From: Paenibacillus sp. OV219
GTDB taxonomy: Bacteria; Bacillota; Bacilli; Paenibacillales; Paenibacillaceae
Length of the DNA stretch: 64,000 nucleotides
Direction of reading: 5' to 3'
Assembly (NCBI RefSeq): GCF_900110075.1
Contig: NZ_FOCJ01000003.1
Location: 62,001-126,000 of the forward strand
Both the position numbers and the translations under genes were made by a program. The notes beneath the pieces are model-generated. The model was not told the DNA's origin, made no database searches, and saw only the letters and a program-made list of their open reading frames with translations. Below, one piece after another: positions 17,888 through 26,068 of this stretch. How positions within the stretch are numbered: the first letter of the stretch is position 1; each line of letters starts with the position of its first letter.

Positions 17888-18448
17888 TTATTGCTGAAGC
17901 TTCTGAATCTTTTTCCCGAAGGCGGATATACCATACCCCAGAATTATAAATATGCATACATAGATGAAGAGTACTGGAACAATAATGCTCCACGGGCGGT
18001 CGTTAAATCGTGATAGCAGATTGAACATATTGATGATCATAATCGTGAGGTTTGCAAACAGCAAGCTGATAAAAACTCGTTTGATCTTCTGGAAATGCGT
18101 CACAAGTGACTCGTAATCCGTATAAAGACGAGGGTGCTCATCCGGCTGCCATTCTCTGCGGAAGTAATGCCACATTCCCCCGTAGGAGCTGACATGCTCC
18201 CAGCCCGCATCGCGATATAACTCCAAATAGGCTTCAAACTTGTCTCCTCGCCCTAGCCCATTCTGAAAATCAAGCGCATACGCATAACGCATCGCTACAT
18301 CGCGTGTGAAGGTGTAACTGAATATGCCGACCTTCTTAAGCTGCAGCCCTTGTCTGGACTGCTCCGATAGCCAAGCTTCGTCCTTCTCATAGTTCCAGCT
18401 CATCGACAGCCGATACCTTTTCTCCGTCGGTATTGCCATTTGCCTCAC
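17888..18448 (-). CDS. DUF2812 membrane protein
   Basis: A 186-residue protein. The N-terminal soluble DUF2812 region has SMSWNYEKDEAWLSEQS, GWEHVSSYGGMWHYFR and other aromatic-rich blocks. Two membrane helices follow at about 130-150 and 157-178. The GTG start overlaps the PadR stop (GTGA), so the genes are translationally coupled. PadR-DUF2812 pairs are common in Firmicutes, where the membrane protein is thought to work with the PadR sensor. The biochemical role is unknown. Confidence 0.85.
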   Translation of the reverse strand: MRQMAIPTEKRYRLSMSWNYEKDEAWLSEQSRQGLQLKKVGIFSYTFTRDVAMRYAYALDFQNGLGRGDKFEAYLELYRDAGWEHVSSYGGMWHYFRREWQPDEHPRLYTDYESLVTHFQKIKRVFISLLFANLTIMIINMFNLLSRFNDRPWSIIVPVLFIYVCIFIILGYGISAFGKKIQKLQQ

Positions 18449-18783
18449 TCCTTCCCATCATTAAGAACTCGATGACCCGCCTTTAGAAGCTCTTCCAGCC
18501 TGGTTATCTCCGCCGCTGTGACGTCTTGCCCGTATGGGGTGATGACATACATTTTGCGTCTGCTGTCTGTTCCTTCCGGGCCAGGATAATGTTCAATAAG
18601 TCCTTTGGTGAGTAACGTGTTCAGCGCCGTATACAATGTGCCCGCGCCGATCTTTACCCGCCCATTGCTCATACGCTCCGCATCCTGCATGATGCCGTAT
18701 CCGTGTGTAGGCTCAGCATGCAGCGCAATTAATATATAGTAAAAAGCTTCCGTCAGCGGCAGCATATCCTTCGGATCTCGCAT
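18445..18783 (-). CDS. PadR-family transcriptional regulator
   Basis: A 112-residue winged-helix protein: LTEAFYYILIALHAEPTHGY, the wing segment IGAGTLYTALNTLLTKGLIE, then RRKMYVITPYG, all typical of PadR. It is coupled to the DUF2812 gene by a 4-base overlap and divergent from a DHA2 MFS gene. The spacer between carries a 15-bp inverted repeat and three direct repeats of 15-bp period that should be its operator. Confidence 0.9.
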   Translation of the reverse strand: MRDPKDMLPLTEAFYYILIALHAEPTHGYGIMQDAERMSNGRVKIGAGTLYTALNTLLTKGLIEHYPGPEGTDSRRKMYVITPYGQDVTAAEITRLEELLKAGHRVLNDGKE

Positions 18784-18803
18784 CCTTATCCCTCCCTCAA
18801 TTG

Positions 18804-18851
18804 TATCGTCAGACGATATATCTTATGACGATATATTACCGGACGATATAT
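18804..18851. promoter_or_regulatory. PadR operator array (15-bp period)
   Basis: GACGATATAT occurs at 18812, 18827 and 18842, exactly 15 bp apart. The first copy is also the right half of a perfect palindrome, TATCGTC-A-GACGATA, at 18804-18818. The array lies between the PadR and MFS genes and likely overlaps both promoters. Confidence 0.75.
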
Positions 18852-18965
18852 AAATTGTCAATATATGTGAATGAAAGGGGGTGGAGTTAGAGGAATGGTT
18901 TCGGCGAAGGCGAATAGATTTGAGGATATCTCGGTATTTCATTCCAATTGAGGAGGTATTCCAAG

Positions 18966-20369
18966 TTGGTACAGCAAACGACGAATCGAAAGGTCGTAAC
19001 AATTGGCCTGCTGGCGGCACTGTTCATCGGTGCGCTAGATGCAACGGTTGTCAGTACAGCGATGCCGCATATTACGAAGGAATTAAGCGGCTTCAGCTTA
19101 ATCAGTTGGGTATTCTCGATTTATACGCTGACGATGTGCGTCGCGACGCCTATTTTCGGTAAACTGGCTGACTTGTATGGAAGAAGATCGGTGTTTACAG
19201 CAGGTCTGCTTATCTTTGCAGTTGGATCTATTCTTTGCGGAGCAGCGACAAGCATGACCGCCTTGATCTGGTTCCGTGCCATCCAAGGGTTTGGGGCGGG
19301 TGCACTTACGCCGGTGACATTCACGATCGTCGGAGATTTGTATCCGGGAGAGCAGCGGGCGAAGGTTCAAGGGATATTCGCTTCCGTATGGTCGGTGGCG
19401 GGATTGCTTGGTCCGCTTGTCGGAGGAACGTTCGTCGACTATATTTCTTGGCGCTGGATATTCTACATGAATGTGCCGGTGTTCGTGCTAGCCTTCATTC
19501 TCGTCGCTTTGTTTCTACATGAGAAGTTCGAGAGGAAAGCGAAGAAGATCGACTTCTTTGGCGCGAGCCTATTCACCATTGGTCTATCGGCGCTCCTGTA
19601 CGCCTTGCTTAATGGTGGTGAGAAGTACGCATGGGACTCGGCACTAATCATTGGACTGTTGTGCTTCGCGGTGGTATTCATCTCGCTGTTCCTGTTCGTA
19701 GAGACACGGGTGAAGGAGCCAATGATACCGCTTGGGCTGTTTAAGACGAGAGAGATTCGCGTGATCTACTTGCTTAGCTTTCTAGGTTTTGCGATAACGG
19801 CCGGTGTCATGGTGTACGCGCCTCAATGGATTCAAGTTGTACTTGGACATAGCGCGACGAACTCCGGGTTTACGTTGATGCCGATGTGCCTGGCTTGGCC
19901 GTTCGCGGCAACGATGACGGGAAGGCTGATGTTTAAATACGGGCCTCGCCTCTTTATTGTCACAGGTGCGATTGTCGTTGCAGCAGGCAGCCTATGGCTC
20001 ATGCTCATTAATTCGGATTCACCATACGCATACTTGGTTGGCATATTGATTGTCATCGGCTTCGGCATGGGCTTGTTGACGACGCCAATTCTAGTCTTAA
20101 TCCAGAATGCCGTAGATTGGAGCGAAAGGGGAGTGGCGACCTCGACGAACTCGCTGATGAACGCGCTTGGGCAGACCGTTGGTGTGGCGTTATTCGGCAC
20201 ATTATTCAATAACGCGGCAGCAGGGCTTGATACGAAGCAGGTTGCTCATGGTATGCATATCGTCTTTATATCGATTTTTGCCATATCAATCGCGGTCGTG
20301 CTCGTTGTTGGCTTATTGCCGTCTCAGCGTAAGGAATCGGGCAAGTCTCAGTCTAGTGTGGTGGGGTAA
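18966..20369 (+). CDS. DHA2-family multidrug MFS transporter (EmrB/QacA type)
   Basis: A 467-residue, 14-helix exporter. Helix 1 ends in the diagnostic GALDATVVSTAMP segment, motif A is FGKLADLYGRRSVF, and motif C is GLLGPLVGGTFVD with SWRWIFYMNVP after it. The frame opens at TTG 18948, but that codon lies within the ribosome binding site. AGGAGGT ends eight bases before TTG 18966, which is preferred. It is divergent from the PadR gene and probably repressed by it. It is followed by a terminator. The substrate range is unknown. Confidence 0.9.
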   Translation: MVQQTTNRKVVTIGLLAALFIGALDATVVSTAMPHITKELSGFSLISWVFSIYTLTMCVATPIFGKLADLYGRRSVFTAGLLIFAVGSILCGAATSMTALIWFRAIQGFGAGALTPVTFTIVGDLYPGEQRAKVQGIFASVWSVAGLLGPLVGGTFVDYISWRWIFYMNVPVFVLAFILVALFLHEKFERKAKKIDFFGASLFTIGLSALLYALLNGGEKYAWDSALIIGLLCFAVVFISLFLFVETRVKEPMIPLGLFKTREIRVIYLLSFLGFAITAGVMVYAPQWIQVVLGHSATNSGFTLMPMCLAWPFAATMTGRLMFKYGPRLFIVTGAIVVAAGSLWLMLINSDSPYAYLVGILIVIGFGMGLLTTPILVLIQNAVDWSERGVATSTNSLMNALGQTVGVALFGTLFNNAAAGLDTKQVAHGMHIVFISIFAISIAVVLVVGLLPSQRKESGKSQSSVVG

Positions 20370-20392
20370 GCCGATAGAGGCAGAGGAATGTT

Positions 20393-20423
20393 AAAGGTGC
20401 GCCATAGTAGGCGCACCTTTTTT
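20393..20423 (+). terminator. Intrinsic terminator
   Basis: A perfect 11-bp stem AAAGGTGCGCC/GGCGCACCTTT, a 6-base loop, then a T-run. It ends the MFS transcript and insulates the ParM-like operon. Confidence 0.88.
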
Positions 20424-20502
20424 GTCTTATTCTTCGCTGAATGTTCGACAATTTCCAATGAGAGAAACCTAATCTATCGTGGGACTCCAGCATGATGCTT
20501 AC

Positions 20503-20532
20503 TAACACTTGGTATGGCAAAGTAATACTAAG
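20503..20532. repeat. Upstream iterons of the ParM-like locus (about 3 units)
   Basis: In-phase 10-bp units taacacttgg (20503), tatggcaaag (20513) and taatactaag (20523). The first and third match units of the downstream array at 9 of 10 positions. They lie 45-75 bp before the actin gene, where a ParR-type protein would repress its own operon. Weaker units may extend to 20493 and 20542. Confidence 0.7.
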
Positions 20533-20576
20533 GCATACAAACCTAGCGATAACGATAACGATAGGAGGATGTAAGG

Positions 20577-21773
20577 ATGAACTTTCACTTCTTTGTCGGT
20601 AATGATAATGGGAACAGCGAGCATGATTTGATGATTGACGGTAGATTGATTCAGCAGCCGAACGTTAATTGCAGGGTGGACGAGCTTCCGTGGCGGGAGG
20701 AGCAGGTGCCGGAGAGCTTCATTAAGAATCTCCAAGATCAGCTGGTCGTCACCATTGACTCGCCTTCCGCGCAGCCGGGAATGTACTACATCGGGAAGTT
20801 CGCGCTTGAGAGCGGCGAAATTATTGACAATATTCAGATCGGCATTGATTCCAAGAGTGAGATGGATCTGCCGATTATTAACACGCTGGCACAAATCGCC
20901 GCGGTGGCGGTTCAGAAGGCCTATGAAGAGGAGAAACAGATTCCGCCACAGCTCGACATTGAAGTTGATATGGCGACAGCGCTGCCGGTTACGCAGCATA
21001 CCGACGAGTCATCTGCGAAGTTTGAGAAACGGTTTACGTCGGGCAGACATCATGTGACGATTCACCTTGGCACTCTCCGTGTGTCGGTCAATATTGTCTT
21101 TCCGTTTGTGAAGGTCGTACCAGAGGCGACGCCGGTCATTTTCACTTTGCAAAAGGATGCTGCGGGCAATTGGCGGGAGGGCGAGATCTTTGCCGATTTT
21201 GCCGCATCGTACGGGATGGAGAAGAAGTTCAATGGCAGCTTCTTCAAGGATAAGCGGATATTGCATGTTGATATCGGGGACGGGTCGACGGAGTATCCGA
21301 TTACGGAGGGGAATCGATTTCTGAGGCAATTCGTGCATGGCAGCCATCATGGAGCGGGCTATGCAATTGAGGAAGCGCTGCAGGAGTTCAACCGTCTCAT
21401 TCATCTGCCGGACAGCCCAAGGCAGTTCTTCAGCGACGTGCTCAAGAATCCGAAGCATAAGTATCATGCGAGAGCGCTAAAGACACTGAGGCGACCGTTG
21501 GAAAGTCAGGTCAAGCAAATCGTGCAGCAGACGAAGAAGCAGCTGACCAAAGCGCGTAATGAGATCGACCTGATCTGCGTGTACGGCGGCGGCAGCATTC
21601 TCATGCGGACGATTCTGTATCCGTACCTGAAGGAGCTGAGCGATGTCCGTGAAATCAAGCTGTTCTATATTCCGGCTGAGTATGCGGTCGAGTTGAACGC
21701 GACAGGACTGGATGCTTTCGTACGCGGCAAAATTTATGAGGCGCTGAAAAATAAAGCGGAGCAGCCCGCATAA
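20577..21773 (+). CDS. ParM/StbA-like actin homologue
   Basis: A 398-residue actin-fold ATPase predicted to polymerise. The N-terminal phosphate-1 loop is GNDNGNSEHDL (residues 8-18). The phosphate-2 motif is VDIGDGSTEYP, with D232 and G234-S237. The adenosine motif is VYGGGSILM, with G337-G339. These are the actin/Hsp70/ParM nucleotide site elements in the expected order, and the length suits ParM-type proteins. AGGAGG precedes the ATG. A small ParR-like gene follows after 28 bp, and the same 10-bp repeats flank the pair. Plasmid-type DNA segregation is the likely role. A cell-structure filament is an alternative. Confidence 0.8.
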   Translation: MNFHFFVGNDNGNSEHDLMIDGRLIQQPNVNCRVDELPWREEQVPESFIKNLQDQLVVTIDSPSAQPGMYYIGKFALESGEIIDNIQIGIDSKSEMDLPIINTLAQIAAVAVQKAYEEEKQIPPQLDIEVDMATALPVTQHTDESSAKFEKRFTSGRHHVTIHLGTLRVSVNIVFPFVKVVPEATPVIFTLQKDAAGNWREGEIFADFAASYGMEKKFNGSFFKDKRILHVDIGDGSTEYPITEGNRFLRQFVHGSHHGAGYAIEEALQEFNRLIHLPDSPRQFFSDVLKNPKHKYHARALKTLRRPLESQVKQIVQQTKKQLTKARNEIDLICVYGGGSILMRTILYPYLKELSDVREIKLFYIPAEYAVELNATGLDAFVRGKIYEALKNKAEQPA

Positions 21774-21801
21774 TTAGAGCGGAGCAGGTAGGTGATCGCG
21801 G

Positions 21802-22140
21802 ATGAAGAAGACCAAGCTAGCGGGCGATAATATGAGCCTGAAGACGCGGAAGACGGAGGATCCTCTTGTTATGGCGTGGCTGAACGCACAAACGAATCTG
21901 ATGGATTCTTTTCGCTATTTGGTGGAGAACGAAATTATGCAGCACGGCGTCCGCAATTTGCAGATGTTTATACCTGTGGAGCGGGCCGGTGTCTTGAGCT
22001 CGGGAGCTCCCGTCCAAGCTGCCCAAGCGGAGATGGCAGTTGCCGCAGAAGCTGCCGACCATGACGAAGAATTAGCCGCCGCCCACGAAGCGCCCACGAT
22101 AGACGAAGTTGACGATGAAGATATTGAAGCTTGGAGCTAG
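21802..22140 (+). CDS. ParR-like DNA-binding adaptor (predicted)
   Basis: A 112-residue protein. Residues 11-60 (SLKTRKTEDPLVMAWLNAQ, then a helix with SFRYLVENEIMQHG and NLQMFIP) look like the ribbon-helix-helix region of ParR-type adaptors. The second half is Ala/Glu-rich and strongly acidic, ending DDEDIEAWS, as expected for a flexible tail that contacts the filament end. AGGTAGGTG lies eight bases before the ATG at 21802; ATG 21832 is an alternative. It is co-directional with the actin gene, and an iteron array begins just after its stop. No family match is certain. Confidence 0.6.
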   Translation: MKKTKLAGDNMSLKTRKTEDPLVMAWLNAQTNLMDSFRYLVENEIMQHGVRNLQMFIPVERAGVLSSGAPVQAAQAEMAVAAEAADHDEELAAAHEAPTIDEVDDEDIEAWS

Positions 22141-22150
22141 TAAGGCACGG

Positions 22151-22280
22151 TAATTCTTAGTATCACGAAGTAATACCAAGTAACACCAAGTAACACCGAG
22201 TAACACCAAGTAATGCCGAGTAACACTCGGTCATGCTCCATAATACCAAGTGTCATTAAGGATTACGAAGGCATATGAAG
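22151..22280. repeat. 10-bp iteron array, candidate centromere (parC-like)
   Basis: Units of consensus TAA(C/T)ACC(A/G)AG repeat with an exact 10-bp period. The best are at 22171, 22181, 22191, 22201, 22211, 22221 and 22241. Weaker units lie at 22151, 22161, 22231, 22251, 22261 and 22271. One unit per helical turn would place all sites on one face of the DNA. The array directly follows the ParR-like gene. Confidence 0.8.
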
Positions 22281-22307
22281 CCGTTCAAGGTGATACCAAT
22301 CGGACCG

Positions 22308-22336
22308 AACCGGATTCCTTATTAGGATTCCGGTTT
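22308..22336 (+). terminator. Possible intrinsic terminator of the ParM-like operon
   Basis: AACCGGATTCC pairs with GGATTCCGGTT (one mismatch) around a 6-base loop, followed by only a short T-rich stretch. It lies after the iteron array. Confidence 0.5.
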
Positions 22337-22417
22337 ATTCGTTTGTTGTGGCAAAATGGCCTATTCCGTTATACTAAATCCAGTCACGCGAATAGAAACC
22401 GTGAAAGGATGTTGGAA

Positions 22418-23197
22418 GTGAATTTTAAACCGTGCCAGTCTCACGAGATCGAGCATCTCATGCAAGAATACACGCAATCACTATCCTCGCCATTTGATTC
22501 ATTTTTGGAGCATCACATTCTCTCATCCACCTTTTATGTCATCCTTGATGAGTCATACGAAATTGGCTATTATGCGATTTGTAATGACCGGATGCTAACG
22601 CAATTTTATGTTAAGCTATCTTATTTAAAGGCTGCCCAAGAGCTCTTTAATGAGGTCATTCGAAAGCATAATGTGGAGTCGATTTATGTTTATACCGGAG
22701 ATGAACTGTTTGTCAGCTTAGCACTAGATAAAGACTTTCGAATGACCAAGCAGGCGTATTTCTTTCAAGATAGCCGCCAGGAATTTCCGGAGATAGAATC
22801 ACGAGGAAATGAGATTTTTGGTCAGGCGACCTTAGATGACCTCGTACCTTTGCAAGAGATGTGCGGGGACTTCCTTGATCAATATGAGATGAGGATTACG
22901 AGCGGGGAACTGTTCACCTACTACAGGGGGCCTATTTTGCTCGGAGTTGGCGTGCTTGAGAAGAGTAATATGCTGACGGGTATGGCTAGCATCGGCATGT
23001 TCACGAATGAACACTATCGCAACCAAGGAATTGGGAGAACCATTATTATTAAACTAAAACAGTGGTGCTACGGTCATCAATTAGTACCGATATCCGGATG
23101 CTGGTATTACAACGAAGCATCCAAACGGACTTTGGAAGGCGCGGGCATGGTTACAAAGACCAGGCTTTTAAACATCACGGTAATCCCGTCCGAATGA
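22418..23197 (+). CDS. GNAT-domain protein
   Basis: A 259-residue protein. The C-terminal half is a GNAT domain with an acetyl-CoA loop FTNEHYRNQGIGRTII (near residue 200) and a closing NEASKRTLEGAGM. The N-terminal half is a degenerate GNAT-like or partner domain (STFYVILDESYEIGYYAIC). The frame is open from 22250, but that would run through the iteron array. AAAGGA lies eight bases before GTG 22418, which is taken as the start. The substrate is unknown, and no functional link with the ParM-like locus is visible. Confidence 0.75.
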   Translation: MNFKPCQSHEIEHLMQEYTQSLSSPFDSFLEHHILSSTFYVILDESYEIGYYAICNDRMLTQFYVKLSYLKAAQELFNEVIRKHNVESIYVYTGDELFVSLALDKDFRMTKQAYFFQDSRQEFPEIESRGNEIFGQATLDDLVPLQEMCGDFLDQYEMRITSGELFTYYRGPILLGVGVLEKSNMLTGMASIGMFTNEHYRNQGIGRTIIIKLKQWCYGHQLVPISGCWYYNEASKRTLEGAGMVTKTRLLNITVIPSE

Positions 23198-23284
23198 TGA
23201 TAGATCACAATTGATGTGAAGGGTGAGTAAATTGGCTTATTACTATTTATGTGCTGCTGTTACCTTAATAAGTGCTATCGTAAG

Positions 23285-23638
23285 TTAGAATCGACCTATC
23301 GCAACAATGGCCGCGAGCGCGATGAACACAACATTCACGCCGACTTCGCGATATTCCTTACGTACTAGGTGGAGCAGGGCGCCGAGCAACACGACAACGG
23401 CAAGAGCGGTTGCGGCAATAGGCGTCCATATCGGTGCAATACCAGTCGCTTGTGGAACAATGAGCCCGATCACTCCGATTAATTCTGCTATCCCGATGAA
23501 GACGACGAATGCTCGGGGAACGCTTCTTACCCATCCCCATTCTGTTCTTGCTTTCTCATACTGAACCGCCTTCAGCCAGCCTCCGTAAGCGAAGGCTAGA
23601 GCTGCAAGTCCTTGAATGATCCATAGTGTAATATTCAT
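23285..23638 (-). CDS. DoxX-family membrane protein
   Basis: A 117-residue protein of four hydrophobic helices: LWIIQGLAALAFAYGGWLK, FVVFIGIAELIGVIGLIVP, then two more. The short loop EKARTEWGWVRSVPR is typical of DoxX-like proteins, which are often linked to redox or thiol stress. It is divergent from an HxlR regulator, a frequent pairing, and likely its target. Confidence 0.85.
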   Translation of the reverse strand: MNITLWIIQGLAALAFAYGGWLKAVQYEKARTEWGWVRSVPRAFVVFIGIAELIGVIGLIVPQATGIAPIWTPIAATALAVVVLLGALLHLVRKEYREVGVNVVFIALAAIVAIGRF

Positions 23639-23784
23639 ATATACTGCGAGCCTCCTGACTACTTTTTCGTTATCCTCTACAGGTATAATAGATGGTAGTA
23701 TGCCATGACGGAAGTAGGCGCTTTTTTTAGACCTAGTAAATAAAAAGTTACCTTGCTTTAAGCAGCGGGAAGCGGGAGGTTACG

Positions 23785-24150
23785 ATGAAACAATACTGTA
23801 AATTTGAATCAGCGCTGAGCATTCTTGTAGGCAAATGGAAGCCTGTCATTCTGCTTCAGCTTATTGCAAACGATACGATGAGATTCAGCGAGCTGCAGAA
23901 AGCAATTCCGGATATAAACAAAAGAATGCTTACCCAGCAGTTGCGAGAGCTGGAGCACCACGATATCGTCCGCAGAGAGGTGTACAACCAAATTCCGCCC
24001 AGGGTCGAATACTCGATTTCGGAATACGGGAAAGGTCTAAGTACAGTTCTGCAGGTATTGAATGATTGGGGAACGTCTCACACTCAGCATATGGATGTGT
24101 TATATGGAACAGACCGCGAAGAGAATCAATCAGGAGGTGAGGCACTCTGA
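23785..24150 (+). CDS. HxlR-family transcriptional regulator
   Basis: A 121-residue winged-helix protein beginning with the typical Cys-containing MKQYCKFESALSILVGKWKP. The recognition part is RFSELQKAIPDINKRMLTQQ, and the wing is VEYSISEYGKGL. Cys5 matches the redox-sensing cysteine seen in HypR/YodB-like members, so control by electrophile or thiol stress is possible. It is divergent from the DoxX gene and overlaps the following TMEM175-like gene. Confidence 0.9.
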   Translation: MKQYCKFESALSILVGKWKPVILLQLIANDTMRFSELQKAIPDINKRMLTQQLRELEHHDIVRREVYNQIPPRVEYSISEYGKGLSTVLQVLNDWGTSHTQHMDVLYGTDREENQSGGEAL

Positions 24151-24746
24151 AGGCGAATCGGATGGAAGCCTTCAGCGATGGCGTGCTGGCGATTATTATC
24201 ACCATTATGGTGCTGGAATTCAAAGTGCCGGAAGACCATGATTGGGGTGCGTTAGTGGAGCTTGGGCCGAAGATCCTCAGCTATATCTTCAGTTTCGTCT
24301 ATGTCGGCATCTACTGGAATAATCATCACCATCTGGTGCATATGGTTCGCACCATGAGTGGACGTCTCATGTGGCTTAACCTTCTGCTTCTATTCTGGCT
24401 ATCGCTTGTGCCGTTCACGACGGCTTGGATGGGGGAGAGCCATTTTGCAAGCACTCCGACGGCGCTGTATGGCATTATTCTGATGCTAGCGGCGTTATCC
24501 TACTGGCTGCTTCAGCGCGCAATTATGAAGCAGCATGCCAGCGACTCTCAGTTTGTTATGGCGCTAGGGAAAGACTTGAAGGGCAAGCTATCGCCTGTTC
24601 TATACTTGATAGCGATTCTGACTGCATATGTAAGTGCCTGGATTTCCTGCTTCTTCTTCGTGCTTGTCGCAGTGATTTGGTTTGTGCCGGATAAGCGAAT
24701 TGAACAGGCTTTGAAGGGTCATGCCATAAATAATAAAGCGCAGTAG
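24147..24746 (+). CDS. TMEM175-type potassium channel family protein, apparent CTG start
   Basis: A protein of about 199 residues with six hydrophobic segments. The first helix carries the family signature R-x-x-AFSDGVLAII, which in TMEM175 proteins lines the K+ filter. An ATG at 24162 would remove the usual first five residues and stands about 23 bases from the ribosome binding site. CTG 24147 lies eight bases after AGGAGGT, gives the normal N-terminus (KANRMEAFSDG) and overlaps the HxlR stop as CTGA. It is therefore coupled to the regulator gene. It is followed by a terminator. Confidence 0.8.
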   Translation: MKANRMEAFSDGVLAIIITIMVLEFKVPEDHDWGALVELGPKILSYIFSFVYVGIYWNNHHHLVHMVRTMSGRLMWLNLLLLFWLSLVPFTTAWMGESHFASTPTALYGIILMLAALSYWLLQRAIMKQHASDSQFVMALGKDLKGKLSPVLYLIAILTAYVSAWISCFFFVLVAVIWFVPDKRIEQALKGHAINNKAQ

Positions 24747-24759
24747 AATAAAAGAAAAA

Positions 24760-24792
24760 GTAGAAGGCACCTATCGGGGTGCCTTCTACAGT
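24760..24792 (+). terminator. Intrinsic terminator
   Basis: A perfect 12-bp stem GTAGAAGGCACC/GGTGCCTTCTAC with a 6-base loop and a short T-run. It ends the HxlR/TMEM175 unit. Confidence 0.75.
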
Positions 24793-24886
24793 TTCTAGCT
24801 CTAAACTCTTCTTTAATGCAAAGAAGTGCTAAGCATAAGAAAGTGATTGGAATGGACTCATACTCATTCGCAAAGGAGTGACAACC

Positions 24887-26068
24887 ATGGCACGTGTACT
24901 ATTTATCAATGCTGGCTCGGAAGGACATATTAATCCAACGATTGGCGTCGTGCAGGAGCTGATTTCGCGCGGGGAAGAGGTCGTGTACTTCTGTGTCGAA
25001 GCTTTCCGCGAGCGGATGGAGAAGACGGGTGCAACCGTTCGAACGTTGGACGGGCAGCGGTTCATACAAGCTTTCGTCTCAGGCGGCAGAAGCCATATGC
25101 TCGAACGTATCAACGGTCTTTTACATACAGCAGATGTCGTCATTCCAAGTGTACTTGAGCAGATTCAGGGAGAGCAGTTCGATTACATCATTCACGATTC
25201 CATGTTTGGATGCGGACGAATCCTTGCGGAGATGCTGAAGCTGCCGGCCATTAGCTCGTGTACGACTTTTGCGCAAAGTGAACAATCCTTCAAGTCCATG
25301 CTGGAACGAGTAGAAATTGCCGCTCCAACCAACGATCAATTCAATAGCCTGACCACGATGGTGAGTGAACGATATAACGTGGAGCTTCAGTCTCCATACG
25401 AAGTGTTCTGCAATCCGGCCCCGCTTACGATTGTGTATACGACAAGGGCTTTTCAGCCTGATGGAGATACATTCGACTCCACCTATAAATTTGTCGGCCC
25501 ATCCATCGCGTCGCGGCAGGCGCAAGGCACCTTCGATATTGCTGCAATCGAGGGAAAGAATGTCATTTACATATCGCTGGGGACTGTCTTTAACCAAGCC
25601 ATTGCCTTCTATAAGCTGTGCATGGATGCGCTTGGGAGCACGGACCACACGGTGGTCATGTCTGTCGGGACAAGAACGCCAATTGCGGACCTTGGCGAAA
25701 TTCCGAGCAACTTCATCGTCAGTGATTATGTGCCACAAACAGAGGTATTACAGCACTCGAAGCTATTCATTACGCATGGCGGCATGAACAGCGCCCACGA
25801 AGGGCTCTACTACGGGGTGCCGCTCATCGTTCTTCCGTTGAGCGCAGACCAGCCGATTATTGCAGGGCAAGTCGCTCGTATCGGAGCAGGAGTTCGGCTG
25901 GACATGCCGAGCTTGACCGTGAATCAGCTGCGAGAAGCGGTAGCTCATGTGTTAAGCGAGACTTCCTTCGAGCCAGCTGTTGCGTCGATTAGGGAATCCC
26001 TGCAGCAGTCCGGCGGCTATCGTCAGGCGGTCGATGAGATATTTCAAATAAGGAGAGATCGTATATGA
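24887..26068 (+). CDS. Macrolide-type (MGT/YjiC-like) UDP-glycosyltransferase
   Basis: A 393-residue GT-B glycosyltransferase (GT1). The N-terminal acceptor domain starts ARVLFINAGSEGHINPT, with the catalytic-type His. The donor domain holds the signature THGGMNSAHEGLYYGVP, then SADQP near residue 330, which binds the UDP-sugar. Relatives glucosylate macrolides, flavonoids and other small hydroxylated compounds. AAGGAG precedes ATG 24887 by eight bases. Its stop overlaps the DUF1398 start (ATGA), so the two genes form an operon. Confidence 0.88.
   Translation: MARVLFINAGSEGHINPTIGVVQELISRGEEVVYFCVEAFRERMEKTGATVRTLDGQRFIQAFVSGGRSHMLERINGLLHTADVVIPSVLEQIQGEQFDYIIHDSMFGCGRILAEMLKLPAISSCTTFAQSEQSFKSMLERVEIAAPTNDQFNSLTTMVSERYNVELQSPYEVFCNPAPLTIVYTTRAFQPDGDTFDSTYKFVGPSIASRQAQGTFDIAAIEGKNVIYISLGTVFNQAIAFYKLCMDALGSTDHTVVMSVGTRTPIADLGEIPSNFIVSDYVPQTEVLQHSKLFITHGGMNSAHEGLYYGVPLIVLPLSADQPIIAGQVARIGAGVRLDMPSLTVNQLREAVAHVLSETSFEPAVASIRESLQQSGGYRQAVDEIFQIRRDRI

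Noticed and set aside
22151-22280. CRISPR or replication-origin iterons
   Set aside because: The 10-bp units have no spacers, and no replication initiator gene is near; the partition reading explains both flanking arrays better.
22250-22417. Longer GNAT start at 22250
   Set aside because: It would place the N-terminus across the iteron array and a hairpin, in a segment with no GNAT character. GTG 22418 has the ribosome site.
23640-23784. HxlR operator
   Set aside because: TGCTTTAAGCA near 23755 is palindromic, but it sits close to the ribosome site and may be chance; no second copy was seen near the DoxX start.
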